From Actinernus sp. WN-2022 (Eukaryota > Cnidaria > Anthozoa > Actiniaria > Actinernidae), in the NCBI GenBank assembly GCA_030867875.1, contig JAOWCC010001634.1, positions 52,796,021-52,860,020 of the forward strand: 64,000 nt of DNA. Direction: 5' to 3'. Numbering within the stretch: position 1 is the stretch's first letter; every line of letters begins with the position of its first letter. Under the pieces are notes generated by a model. The model was given only the letters and a program-made list of their open reading frames with translations, ran no database searches and was not told the origin of the DNA. Positions 32,185 through 42,450 of this stretch are shown one piece after another. A program made the translations under genes and the position numbers.

Positions 32185-32220
<36 letters not shown>
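31839..32220 (+). mobile_element. tRNA-derived SINE with ATT tail, uninterrupted copy
   Basis: Pol III promoter: A-box region CAGTTGGTAGAGCA (31844-31857) and B box GGTTCGAATCC (31882-31892). The body is shared with the split copy at 19051/27383. The 3' end TATAGCGCTATATAAATGTG leads into an ATT run (32188-32219), the tail expected if a CR1/L2-type LINE mobilises it. Confidence 0.9.
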
Positions 32221-32224
<4 letters not shown>

Positions 32225-32240
32225 AGTTCAAAGTCAAGCC

Positions 32241-32930
32241 ACAGAAGCTACATGTTATGTCACCAAGGGAAAAGCCAAGGCACACCATGACGACACCACA
32301 GTGGCGGAAATACTACGAAAACACGAAAAACTATTCAAAGGAACCGGAAATCTGAAGGGAGTTGAAGTTAAACTCGAGATAGACAAAACTGTACAACCAA
32401 TCGCGCAGGCATCCCGACGCCGTTCCTCACAGCATGAAAAAAATGTGAACCAGAAGCTACAGGAAATGCGTGAAGAGGGAATTATCGAAAGAGTAGAAGG
32501 CGCTACTCCACTTGTAGCAGTCCTGAAGAAAAATGGAGAATTACGGCTAGTACTTGACATGCTCGCTCCCAACACCTCACTGGTCAGACAGAGAGCTCAA
32601 ATCCCTACAGTTGATTAAATACTACGCCAAATGGAGGGAGCCAAAGTATTCACTGAAGTGGATTTATCTCAAGGATATCTACAGCTTACCCTTGCAGAAT
32701 AGTCGAGATGCATCACAGCCTTCGCGACCCCAGACGACGGGCCACATCGTTTCGAGCGACTGATAATGGGAGCGTCCCTATCAGGGAATACTTCCATGAA
32801 ATCATCAGCAATATTATCAAGCATTACAAATAGCTGGAACAGCTGTTGACAACGCTGGAAACAAGCGGGCTGACGCTCAAGCTGTCCAAGTCATCTTTCC
32901 TGACACCGCAAATTAATGTCTTCGGACACA
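32241..32930 (+). pseudogene. Gypsy reverse transcriptase
   Basis: ILRKHEKLFKGTGNL, EGIIERVEGATPLVAVLKKN, GELRLVLDM, a stop, VFTEVDLSQGYLQLTLAE (palm Asp), a stop, FATPDDGPHRFERLIMG, then a gap. LTLKLSKSSFL and VFGHIV remain, but the YxDD block between them is missing. Confidence 0.87.
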
Positions 32931-33115
32931 TTGTCTAAGCGAACGGAATTCAACCGAACAATTAATGCCAAGATTGAAGCCGTACAGAACGCCCCACCTC
33001 CAAATTCAGCGTCAGAGGTCAGATCTTTTCTAGGGCTTACCAACTACTGCTCAAGATACATACCCGACTACAGCACTACATATAACCTTCCCGCTGAGGA
33101 AACTCACAAAAGCAG

Positions 33116-33608
33116 ATGCAGATCGAGTTTCAATGGAACAGTGAGCAGGAAAAAGCGTTCACCAGACTGAAGCAAGCAATAACGTGTTCTCCAGTTCTGG
33201 CTCACTATAGCCTCGAAGCCAGAACAAGTGTGCATGTGATCGTGGACGCGTCTCCATGGGCAGTGGGTGCAGTACTCCTGCAAGAGCAAGATGACAATTT
33301 GTACCGTCCGGTAGCCTACGATCGACAGAAGATCTTTCACTGAAACGGAACAGAACTATGCGCAGATCGAGAAGGAATCGCTAGCAATTGTCTTCGGCTG
33401 CGAACATTTCTATATGTATCTTAATGGACGAGAATTCGAGCTGGAAACCGATCATCAACCATTAAAACACATCTACAAACCCAAGATCAACAGCGCGAGC
33501 AAGCAAACCTCAGCACGGATCGAGAGGTGGCGACTAGGACTCCAAGAATTCGACTTTAAGGTCATATACAGACCAGGATCAGGAAACCGGGCCGACCCCC
33601 TGTCCTAG
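33116..33608 (+). pseudogene. Gypsy RNase H
   Basis: FQWNSEQEKAFTRLKQAIT, SVHVIVDASPWAVGAVLLQE (first Asp), a frame break at 33343, then FELETDHQPLKHIYKP and ERWRLGLQEFDFKVIYRPG. Ends with NRADPLS, the usual end of Gypsy RNase H. Confidence 0.9.
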
Positions 33609-33883
33609 ATTACTAAGAAAATGCCCACACCAGACGAGAAGTAACATGGAAGCATGCGCTGATAGGAACGGCCACTATCTCGCGCAACAACTAGCACCAC
33701 GAGCTATGACAATAGAGGAAATACAGCAAGCGTCTCTGGAAGATGAAGAGCTGACGCATATATGTAAGCACCTGAGGAAAAACCAGCTATACAAGCTTCC
33801 GCAACCCTTCAAGTCAATTGCAGATTAACTCTGTGTTACAGATCAGGAGATACTACTTCGCTAAGCTACGACAATAAGCGATA

Positions 33884-34212
33884 ATGCTAGCGCACGAAGA
33901 CCATGCAGGGATGACCAAATGTAAACAACACATCAGGTCAAAACTATGGTGGCCTCAGATGGACAAGCAGGTTGAAGAAGATATCAAGTGTTGTCACTCT
34001 TGTCAAGTCACGGCTCAACCATCACGCCCCGAACCAATACGCCCCACAGAACTACCCAAAGAACGCTGTACTCAACTAGCTATAGACATCTAGATCAGTG
34101 GACCATTCCCAACGGGCGAGTACATAGCAGTTCTCACAGACTACTATTCTCGGTGGCCAGAAGCTAAGATCCTGAAGACGGTAACTTCAGCCACAATCCT
34201 GAACTGGCTGAA
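33884..34212 (+). pseudogene. Gypsy integrase, N-terminal part
   Basis: HHCC zinc domain: HEDHAGMTKCKQHIRSKLWW, then CCHSCQ. A stop follows at DI*ISGPFP, then GEYIAVLTDYYSRWPEAK, the first catalytic-Asp strand (TDYYSRW). Broken by the hAT-like insertion after ILNWL. Confidence 0.87.
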
Positions 34213-34220
34213 CTGTACAG
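34213..34220. repeat. 8-bp target duplication, left copy
   Basis: CTGTACAG, repeated exactly at 35660-35667. It flanks the hAT-like insertion and is palindromic. Confidence 0.88.
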
Positions 34221-34718
34221 GTCCGCAAATGATCTCGGCCCGCAAATGATCCCCAAAATGGACCGCAAATGATCCCGCTCCGCAAATGATCAATGTTGGA
34301 TTCAATGTTTTAGAAATCAAAATATTCGCATAAAGTTAGTTTTCTTTTTCATACAAATGGTACCTTCAATTTCTTTTACTTTTCAAATCCTGGGTTAATT
34401 CATTAATTTTTAAGATGTTTTTTGTTAGTAATCCCGAGTTTTTATAGTTTTTCTTAATCGGGAAGTTAAAATTAAAGTTAAGAATAAATAACCCGTAGTA
34501 TGGTGGCTTGTTTGGCCCATTCAAAAATAGTTATTTTTTATTTTTTTTGGGAAAAGAGAACATTATTTGCTTTGGTAAATAATTTACCAATTTGAGATTT
34601 TTTGAGTTTTTTTTTTCTTAATCCCGAGTTCCTCAGTAATCCAGAGTTCTTAATCCTGAGTCCTTCGTCGACCGTTCTTATTACCAGAAACTGGTTAGGC
34701 CTTTTTTATCATTGGGTC

Positions 34719-34894
34719 AATAGCCCACTTCCGCGACATGCTTTACTTGTCACGCACAAAGGTTTCAATACGAGGCTCAGTGTTTTTTTTTTTTTAAATT
34801 TCTCTGTGAAAAGAATTAATTTAATTTAGCACGGGGCCTCGTATTGAAACTTTTGTGCGTGACAAGTAAAGCATATCGCGGAAGTGGGCTATTA
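34719..34894. mobile_element. 176-bp fold-back nested in the hAT-like element
   Basis: Arms 34719-34776 and 34836-34894 (AATAGCCCACTTCCGCG / CGCGGAAGTGGGCTATT at the ends) are nearly perfect inverted copies around a 59-bp AT-rich loop. No clear target duplication. Confidence 0.8.
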
Positions 34895-35230
34895 TTCTGA
34901 CTCAATTTTGTTTTCATTTCCAGATATCTCATCCTGCTTGTCAGTATCTCCTATTTATAACGCACAAGGAAACAATTTCAAAGCAATACCAAAAGTAATA
35001 ACAAGCGTATTAGCCAGGAGCGAGCATAATCGCGCCTTGTTCACGAGTGTCAATTACAGACACTGCGAAGGCTGTCAAGATTGGACATGTCGCTGACAAA
35101 ATACGATTTTTATGGACAGGTGTGATCCGGGAATTATAGGAATGAGTTCGCCCTCTGATTGGTCGAAAGCGTGACGTCATGGAGATTTTGATGGACATGT
35201 TTTAAAGGGGGTTCCCTGCCGGAGCCAATG

Positions 35231-35606
35231 GTTAAAAATCATTACATCATTATTAAAATCTGTTCGTCATTTTTCTTTCATTCATACTTTAGATCCACTA
35301 TCCAGCGGTAAAAATCCATACGATTCCATGTTTTTTCACGGGATCATTTGCGGTCCGCATTGGGGATCATTTGCGAAGCGGGATCATTTGCGGTCCATTT
35401 TGGGGATCATTTGCGGTGGTTAAAAATCATTACATCATTATTAAAATCTGTTCGTCATTTTTCTTTCATTCATACTTTAGATCCACTATCCAGCGGTAAA
35501 AATCCATACCATTCTATGTTTTTTTCACGGGATCATTTGCGGTCCGCATTGGGGATCATTTGCGGAGCGGGATCATTTGCGGTCCATTTTGGGGATCATT
35601 TGCGGG
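35231..35606. repeat. Tandem duplication, 188-bp unit x2, inside the hAT-like element
   Basis: GTTAAAAATCATTACATCAT begins at 35231 and 35419. The copies run through the GGATCATTTGCGG repeats and differ at a handful of positions. Confidence 0.9.
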
Positions 35607-35667
35607 CCTGGGATCATTTGCGGGCCGGGATCATTTGCGGGCCGGGATCATTTGCGGACCTGTACAG

Positions 35668-36110
35668 AACTCCGTTTTTGCCCAACATGGCTATCCTATA
35701 AAAGAGCTCAAGTCTGACTACGCCTCCTACTTCACGTCCGCTGAATTCAGACACCCTTCACTCCTGGGGAGTAGAGTTTAAAACTGTTACAGAATATTGG
35801 TCACAAGCCAATGGACAAGTAGAACGCTTCAACGAAGTAATCAAAAAGCAATGTTCTAACACCACAAGCAGAAGGAAGAGATTGCAGAGTTTCATTGCCT
35901 AATCTACTTCTCAACTACAGAACAACCCCTCACAGAATGACAAGGCAGACTCCTGCTAAGCTGTTACTACAAAGGGAACTAAGAACAAAGATTCCAACCA
36001 TCCAACCCAGCAACGATGCAACCACCAATGACGACGCACAGGTTCGTAGGAATGATGAGCAAGAAAAGGCCAAAGCTAAGGAGTACGTACACTGATAACA
36101 AACGTCATGC
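35668..36110 (+). pseudogene. Gypsy integrase, C-terminal part
   Basis: After the insertion: VEFKTVTEYWSQANGQVERF (YWxQANGxVERFN, holding the catalytic Glu), a frame break, then LLNYRTTPHRMTRQTPAKLL. A polar tail continues to about 36430 with stops. Confidence 0.88.
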
Positions 36111-36487
36111 ATCTACACCAAACCTCAAAGTTGGAATCAAGTATTAGTCACGCAGAAACGCAAGAACAAATACTCCACGAGAATCACAAGAATCAATGGA
36201 ACACAAATCATCATGGAAGATCTCTATGGAAAGCAATTGCAACATAGAAGAAATTCAACATATGTAAAGAAATACTGGACAACACCCGGATCCAGGACGA
36301 CAGAAGACGACAGTGACTCGGTTGTAGCAGATCATCAACAAGATTTCAACCCAACCACTCAAAGGCAGTAGATCCAAACACTACAAGAAACGCAGAGACC
36401 CTTAGAAGTACTAACCAGGATACGGCTACAAATCAGAGTGTCCTAGAAAGACCACCAGAAGAAACAGCCCTTCGAACAGGGGAGGAA

Positions 36488-36680
36488 TGTTAAAACCTCA
36501 TAATCATATTCATAGTTAATCAGTTATATTGTATTTCGCAACACATATGTTTATCACGTGCTAATCACTATATAAATAGAACACTGCTTGATTTTTAAAA
36601 TAGATACTCCAGATCCAACAGTTGTACGCGTAGTACTGACGGTGTAGTACTGATCGACCATACCAATAAAGTCTTTAACA
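36488..36680 (+). repeat. Gypsy 3' LTR
   Basis: Begins TGTTAAAACC after a purine tract (CAGGGGAGGAA, 36477-36487) and ends CTTTAACA. Contains TATATAAATA (36570-36579) and AATAAA (36665-36670), so promoter and polyadenylation elements are visible. No second LTR in the window to confirm the ends. Confidence 0.75.
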
Positions 36681-36717
36681 CAAGACTGACAAAAATGGAC
36701 TAAATAATTTGTTTTAC

Positions 36718-37131
36718 AGCTTCATATGTACGTCGATTGGTCACAAGGCTAACCTGTTTGAGTTCCCCCGGTTATATTGGACATCAGGGATTTATTCGAG
36801 AAGATTTGGGTACAATTTTAGCGAAGATATGTCGAAACCGCTAGGAAAGTTCCCTTGTCACGGCAGTGCGTAAAGATACTAGCGGTATCATAGCAGTTCG
36901 CTCTATTCTTCGTTTGCAACTGACGTCATGGCGGCCATGTTGGATGACAATAACATAAGATTCGGCAATAGATTATTTTGTTATTGTCATTCAACATGGC
37001 CGCCACGTCTTTGTCTCTTAAATCTTCGGGGAGTGGTTGCAAACCAAGAATGGGCTCTTTATGCAGTCGGTAATAACTTCTGTAGCTTCATATGTATGTC
37101 GATTGCTGACAAGGCTATCGTGTTTGAGTTC
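36718..37131. repeat. 48-bp direct repeats flanking a palindrome
   Basis: AGCTTCATATGTACGTCGAT... (36718-36765) returns at 37084-37131 with five changes. Between them is an inverted repeat: 36922-36954 GACGTCATGGCGGCCATG... against 36980-37009. A related palindrome lies at 40340-40435. Confidence 0.75.
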
Positions 37132-37414
37132 ATGAGGTTCTTTTGCCTGGGTTTTTAAATTCAAAGTTGATTATGAGGCTTGCATTTTTTTACGAGTATA
37201 AGATAACATATTTGAGACATAATAACATTTATCTGTGGGTCAGAAGCTCATAGTTGTTCTCTATAACATTAATACCATACGGCATTCAAACAACTGTAAT
37301 CTTTATTTCTTGAGTATATTAAGAGCTCAGTATCGCTAAAAATCCTTTCTTAGGAGTAAAAATATAACTGATAGGAAATTGACCTTTGGGCTAGAATTGC
37401 ATACAAGGTACTTA

Positions 37415-37535
37415 TTGACTGAATGGGAGGGCCGGACGGGAAAATATTTGGCTTGAGGTCATGACGTACGGACCGAGCGCAGTACAAAATGACCGAGAGC
37501 CAAATATTTTCCCCTCCGGCCCGACGTAACTCAAT
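37415..37535. mobile_element. Fold-back element, GGGCCGGACGGGAAAATATT family
   Basis: GAGGGCCGGACGGGAAAATA (37427 on) pairs with the complement of ATATTTTCCCCTCCGGCCC (37503-37521). The centre is GAGGTCATGACGTACGGACC. Resembles cnidarian palindromic MITEs (memory, not checked). Confidence 0.6.
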
Positions 37536-37719
37536 CAATAGGTTTTTTATCATATGACCATATTTGTTTGTAGAACAAATCGCAAAACAGCAAGAAAACA
37601 TTGTGCAGGGCCGGAGGCTTTTTCCGGCCCGCTCACGCCATACACGTCCGGCCCTCATCACGTGATTTTGCAAATGGTTTTGAAAGGAAAGCGCGCGCGG
37701 GGCCGTACGGGTCATACGA

Positions 37720-38460
37720 TAACATGCATTATTTCAGAATAACGTTCGAACCAGAAGTAATTAACGCCGCACAACTTTTATTTGTAAATTCACGTTTGCC
37801 GTCCGGATGAACTTTGGTCCTGCAGTAAACAATATATTTTTACCGAGAGAGTTTAAATTGGCCGTTGAGTAAGTTTCAGTTTGATCTCGCTACAGTAAAT
37901 AACATACCCGCATTATAATAGAACTTTGTCACACCTTGCGTGTCACGCATCACGAAAGGTGATGTTCCACCGTTGCGTATTGTTTACGTGCGTAAAACGT
38001 CGGTTAAATTCCACTGTAAAAAATACGAACTTTAAACGCCACACACAGCCATCGGAAACATCATACTAACTGAATTATATATAATTATTCTCTGAGTTGC
38101 ATGTGTCCTATCCGGACACTATATAGTATGTGTGGTTTGAAAGCCATTCTGCCTGGCTCGATCTGGCAATCTCTTTATTACTTCTCTCAATGAATATTCA
38201 ACCATATTTTCGAAAAATCAGAACCACGTTATTCAAAGGTTTCTGTTTTTTCGACAGTGCATGCTTTTTAGACACAACATTGATGGTTGGTATAAGTTCC
38301 ATATCACGGTAGCTGTATCAGCTATAATCTAGCTGATATTTGTGTCTCAGTCAGTGTTTTATAACTTTCTGATGAAGTCACTTGCCGTTTATGGATTTTA
38401 AATCATATTCAAGATGAAGTTAAAATATGGTAATACGTTCATAATAAGGTTTTCTGTTTT
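37720..38460. other. Gene-free stretch
   Basis: No coding or RNA feature recognised. Confidence 0.4.
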
Positions 38461-38487
38461 CTGCTCATTTGTTTTCGGATCGGGCTA

Positions 38488-39066
38488 CCTGTGGCGCGCG
38501 GTATTTGGTTCCCATGATTCACTTGGTGATGTCATAACGATGACGTTGTTGGTCACGTGATTTTTAGTACATGCCCTTATCTCCCTCATTCCTAACGCCA
38601 GGCAGCTCAAGCCTTGACAGGTATGGTATTGGATCCCCAGGTTTCACTCAGTGGTGATGGGAACGATGACGTCATCGATCACGTGATCTTTAGTACATGT
38701 TCGTATCTCCCTCATTTCTAATGGCGGGTACTTTTGGCTCAAACTTTGACAGACATGATATTTTGTCCCCATAAATCTCTTAGTGGTGATGTATTGATGA
38801 CGTTATCGGTCACCTAATTTTAAGTATATGCCCATATCTCCCTCATGGCCTCATTCCTAATGCCAGGGATCGGGAGCTTCCCCACGATTCACTCAGTGGT
38901 GATGTCGTAATGATGACGTCATCGGTCACGTGATTTTTAGTACATGCCCGTATCTCCCTTATTCTAATGGCAAGCGGCTCAAACTTTGGCAGTCATGGTA
39001 TTGGGTCCCCCATAAATCACTTAGTGGTGATATTGTAACGATGACGTCATCGGTACGTGGTTTTAC
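38488..39066. repeat. Tandem array, about 116-131-bp unit x5, with CRE and E-box motifs
   Basis: CACGTGATTTTTAGTACATG or variants at 38554, 38680, 38811, 38927 and 39054. Units 2, 4 and 5 have a perfect CRE palindrome TGACGTCA (38667, 38914, 39042), and units 1, 2 and 4 have CACGTG. Units also share CTCCCTCATTCCTAA and CACTCAGTGGTGATG. Confidence 0.88.
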
Positions 39067-39194
39067 AGGCAATAGCAAAAATAACTCAAACTGTGCACAT
39101 TTCCACATGTTTCGCCATGAGAACACACTAAAATACACTTTACATCCACGAGTTCGCCATTGCGGCGCTATGTTTGACATTACGCTCAAGTAAC

Positions 39195-39490
39195 TACAAC
39201 CTACGGGGGCCGCTAGGAAGCGCAAACTACCGCCAGTTAAAACCACTACGTTTGGCCTGCATTCTTTCAAATACGTGTCTACGAAACACTGGAATGAACA
39301 GGACCTGAGGGCATCTCCTAATCTAGCCACTTTTAAGCGTAAAATGCGACAGAGGATTATCCCTGTTCTGTAATTATTGTTCTTGTTGTATTTTATCTTG
39401 TATTGTTACTTCTGCATGTATGTTCGAAGATACTAGCGTCATAACTCCGGCTAATCTCAAATTCGAACTGAAATAAAGTCTATGTATATA
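39195..39490 (+). pseudogene. LINE ORF2 C-terminal end and 3' UTR
   Basis: RKRKLPPVKTTTFGLHSFKY, then KHWNEQDLRASPNLATFKRK and a natural stop at 39371. The YGLHSF...W...FKRK pattern is the end of CR1/L2-type RTs. A short 3' UTR with AATAAAG (39472) and a TATGTA-type tail follow. 5' truncated. Confidence 0.75.
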
Positions 39491-39589
39491 TGTATGTATA
39501 CAGCAAAATTATTGTGTGTAAGAACAGTGCTACAAATGCTCAAATGAATGATAAGCATATAAAACACATGTACAATAGCTACATAAGCA

Positions 39590-39870
39590 TCCAATGATTT
39601 AATGTTACACAAATCAGTATAATTACAGTTTTATACCCAGATGCATCCCCTTGTATATTAACTTATAAGTCAAGACATTTAAAATTTTCACATTACTTAA
39701 AAACAATCATTTTTGATCAGGATTATTCACACCCACAGCACAGTCCACATCACTGCTTGTGTGGGTTGTGTATTTGTATTACCACAGGAAGCCCAATCCT
39801 TTCCCTTGCAAAAATATGTCGAACACACTTTGATAATCTATGATTACTTCTAGTTTATCTAATAATTTAC
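39590..39870. repeat. Dispersed repeat, third copy
   Basis: Aligns with 27900-28200: TCAGGATTATTCACACCCAC and TTACCACAGGAAGCCCAATC. Non-coding. Confidence 0.6.
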
Positions 39871-40254
39871 TTTGAACTAGATATGTATTATTATACTATA
39901 TAATTAATATATACCTTTTTCTGTACTACCACATGGCAAAAAAATAAACTGAAACTGAAACATCCCATATTATCAATAAAATGCCATAGGAGAGAGAGAG
40001 AGAGAGAAAGTTGAAACTCACGTGCAACTAAATGTGTAACTCAAATGGTGTGATTGTTTTCCCTCTTTTCCAAATGTTTTTACCCCGCACGGGGCTATTG
40101 AGCCGTTGCGATGAAAATCTTCCTTGTGACCGACCATAACATTTGGTTTCCGGCTCTTAAAAAAGATTGCTGATCCACCTCCACTTACATCCACCCCCCC
40201 TCCCCCCAACCCAAAACAAAATACTATCGGCATGACGAGTTGCTAGAAGTCAAG

Positions 40255-40480
40255 TTTGAACTAATTTATTTTAACCGATTGTATTCCCCTAACTGTAGTC
40301 ATAACTTTGGAGCCGAGTAGAGAATAATCTAATTGCTGCCTTTCACTTGACGTTATAGCCGCCATGTTGGTGCCTTTAGACAATAGATTCCTCGTTAGCT
40401 TCTTTTGTTGGGGCACCAACATGACCGCCATGCCCTTTGTCATTTGAATCTCTGGGGATTGAGTGAAAACCAGCAATTAG
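40255..40480. repeat. Palindromic repeat related to 36.9 kb
   Basis: TGACGTTATAGCCGCCATGT and ACCAACATGACCGCCATGCC form an imperfect hairpin. Flanks (GAATAATCTAATTGCTGCC) resemble those at 36900. Confidence 0.6.
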
Positions 40481-40738
40481 CGGCCTTTGCATAAAAGGCT
40501 AAGAATGTAACTTAGCCGGAAGTAAAAGTGATGATATTTGACTGGGTGATGTTTGCTGGTCTCATGTTGACAATTTACTAAGCCGAGGTCTGGCACCATT
40601 ATGGGGGCCATATATAATCAAGTCGAAGTTTAGTAGCACAGGTGTTTAACTGATCATTTCATTGCTAGATGAGGTGCAACCACCTGCAGCTAATGTGAGC
40701 CAGCAAGTCTCATCGTGTCCATTTTCCTGGGGCCAAGT

Positions 40739-42450
40739 AATAATAATAATAATAATAGTTCTTATACGCATTATGCATGCCTCAATGCGTTTACAAGTTT
40801 GAATGTAGTATAACTAATAATATATATGTCAAATTTACAATGTCAAGTATATATATGATATAAAAAGATATAATGTAAATACACGAAATTAAACTATTCT
40901 ATAAGAATTAAAAAGGTGGAACTTAAGAAGATATATATATATATATATAATGTACATACACGAAATTAGACTATTCTATAAGAGTTAAAAAGGTGGGTCT
41001 TAAGGAGCGCCTTAAAATGATATAATGACTCTGAATTTCTTATCTTAACTGGAAGTGTGTTCCAGAGACTTGGTCCAGCAACGGAAAAGGCGCGGTGCCC
41101 GTGAGTAGCTGAAAAAGACTTGGACAGCAAAGCAAGAGTAGAAGAGCGCAGGTTCCGGCTAGGAACATAAGGCTTGATAAGATCCGTAATATATGAAGAC
41201 GCGCAAGAATGAATCGACTTAAAAACTAACAGACATATTTTAAAAATACTACGCTCTCTAATAGGTAGCCAGTGGAAATCGCGCAAAATAGGAGTAATAT
41301 GGTCTCTCTGCTTAGCACGGATTACTAACCTTGCTGCTGCGTTTTGTACACGCTGAAGTTTGGAGATTTCCGTGGCAGGTAAACCATATAAAAGTGAATT
41401 ACAATAATCAAGCTTGGTCGTAATAAATGCGTGTACTAGACGTTCAGTGCTGGACCTGCTTAAATACTTCCTTATTCTACCTATATGTTTGAGCGAGTGT
41501 AAAGCAGATCAACATACTTTGTTAACATGACGAGACATAGTCAAATGACGATCGAAAATGACGCCAAGGTTACGAGCCTCATTTGAAGGTACTAGACTAT
41601 GTTTACCAGGTATGATGCTAGAGATAGGCTCAAGCTTACTGAACCGAGAGGAGAAATGGACTACTTCCGTCCTAGATGGATTACAGGCAAGTTTGTTTGC
41701 AAGGAAAAAAGTATGAATGTATTGAATACAAAGATCTAAGCTATCCAGTGATGACTGCCTAAACGCAGGATTCATCGTAATGTAGAGTTGCGAATCGTCT
41801 GCATAAAGCATATAATCGAGGCCATGTGACTTAATAATGTCTTGTAAGGGGACAAAATACAATATGAATAGCAATGGGCCCAATACCGAGTGTGAGGGAC
41901 ACCATATGTAATTGGTTGGAACTTGGACTCCGTACTTCCTATCACAACCTGTTGAGAGCGACCGTGAAGATAAGACGTAAACCAACTAAGGACAGATCGA
42001 GTAAATCCAAACTGAGATTCAAGTCTGCAGATAAGTATATGATGATCAATAGTGTCAAAAGCAGAGGACAGGTCAAGGAGTATCAGAACAACCTCTTTCT
42101 TTTGGTCCAAGGCACGAAGAATATCATTATGAACACGTAATAGCGCAGTCTCAGTGCTATGGTACTGCTGATATGCCGCTTGTAGACTGGGGTAGAGTTT
42201 GTTAGCTACAAGGTAATTGCGGGACTGGCCAGCCGCAATCCGTTCAAGGATTTTCGACAGAAATGCAAGGTTCGTAATTGGTCGAAAGTTACCAAACTCG
42301 TCAGGGTCCAAGGTCGTCTTCTTGATAAAAGGAAGAACACGGCCCTTCTTGAGCACCATAGGGAATACACCAGTCTGCAGCGACAAGTTGACAATAACAG
42401 TAATTGCAGGAAGCACGTGGTCGTGTCCTGCACATTTTGTCACCAGAAAT
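40739..42450 (-). mobile_element. L2/CR1-type LINE, 5'-truncated, with ATT tail
   Basis: Minus strand: RT from 42443 down to 40966, 3' UTR, then an ATT tail (40739-40756). No endonuclease remains. An (AT)n run lies at 40932-40949 in the 3' UTR. The same type of tail is on the SINE family here. Confidence 0.9.
40966..42443 (-). pseudogene. L2/CR1-type reverse transcriptase, frameshifted
   Basis: Frame 1 (42443-41772): KKGRVLPFIKKTTLDPDEFG, NFRPITNLAFLSKILERIAA, QQYHSTETALL, VLILLDLSSAFDTIDHHIL (palm Asp), GVP. Frame 2 (41985-41509): LGPLLFILYFVPLQDII and catalytic YADDSQLYI, then LACNPSRTEVVHFSSRF and NLGVIFDRHLTM. C-terminal piece 41286-40966: FHWLPIRERSIFKICLLVFK, GPSLWNTLPVKIRNSESLYH. The YADD is intact; at least one frameshift (about 41900) and stops near 41500 and 41290 kill it. 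Confidence 0.93.

Larger units (their letters stand above)
34221..35659. mobile_element. 1.44-kb non-autonomous hAT-like element with CCGCAAATGATC repeats
   Basis: Inverted ends GTCCGCAAATGATC / GATCATTTGCGGAC with an 8-bp duplication fit hAT (P and others also make 8 bp). CCGCAAATGATC occurs four times at the left end (34223-34300) and in many inverted copies on the right (35338-35659). No transposase. The gypsy integrase reading resumes directly after it. Confidence 0.85.
31610..36682 (+). mobile_element. Ty3/Gypsy LTR retrotransposon, 5'-truncated and interrupted
   Basis: Plus-strand order: protease (31640-31838), RT (32241-32930), RNase H (33116-33608), integrase (33884-34212 then 35668-36100), PPT, 3' LTR (36488-36680). 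No gag or 5' LTR was found. It is split by a SINE at 31839-32220 and a hAT-like element at 34221-35659. Many stops and frameshifts. Confidence 0.9.

Noticed and set aside
32155..32355. Tyr- or Leu-rich ORFs over the ATT run
   Set aside because: Translation of the SINE tail; the real reading is the gypsy RT after it.
35348..35781. Repetitive protein with GIICG-type repeats
   Set aside because: Translation of the GGATCATTTGCGG subterminal repeats of the hAT-like element.
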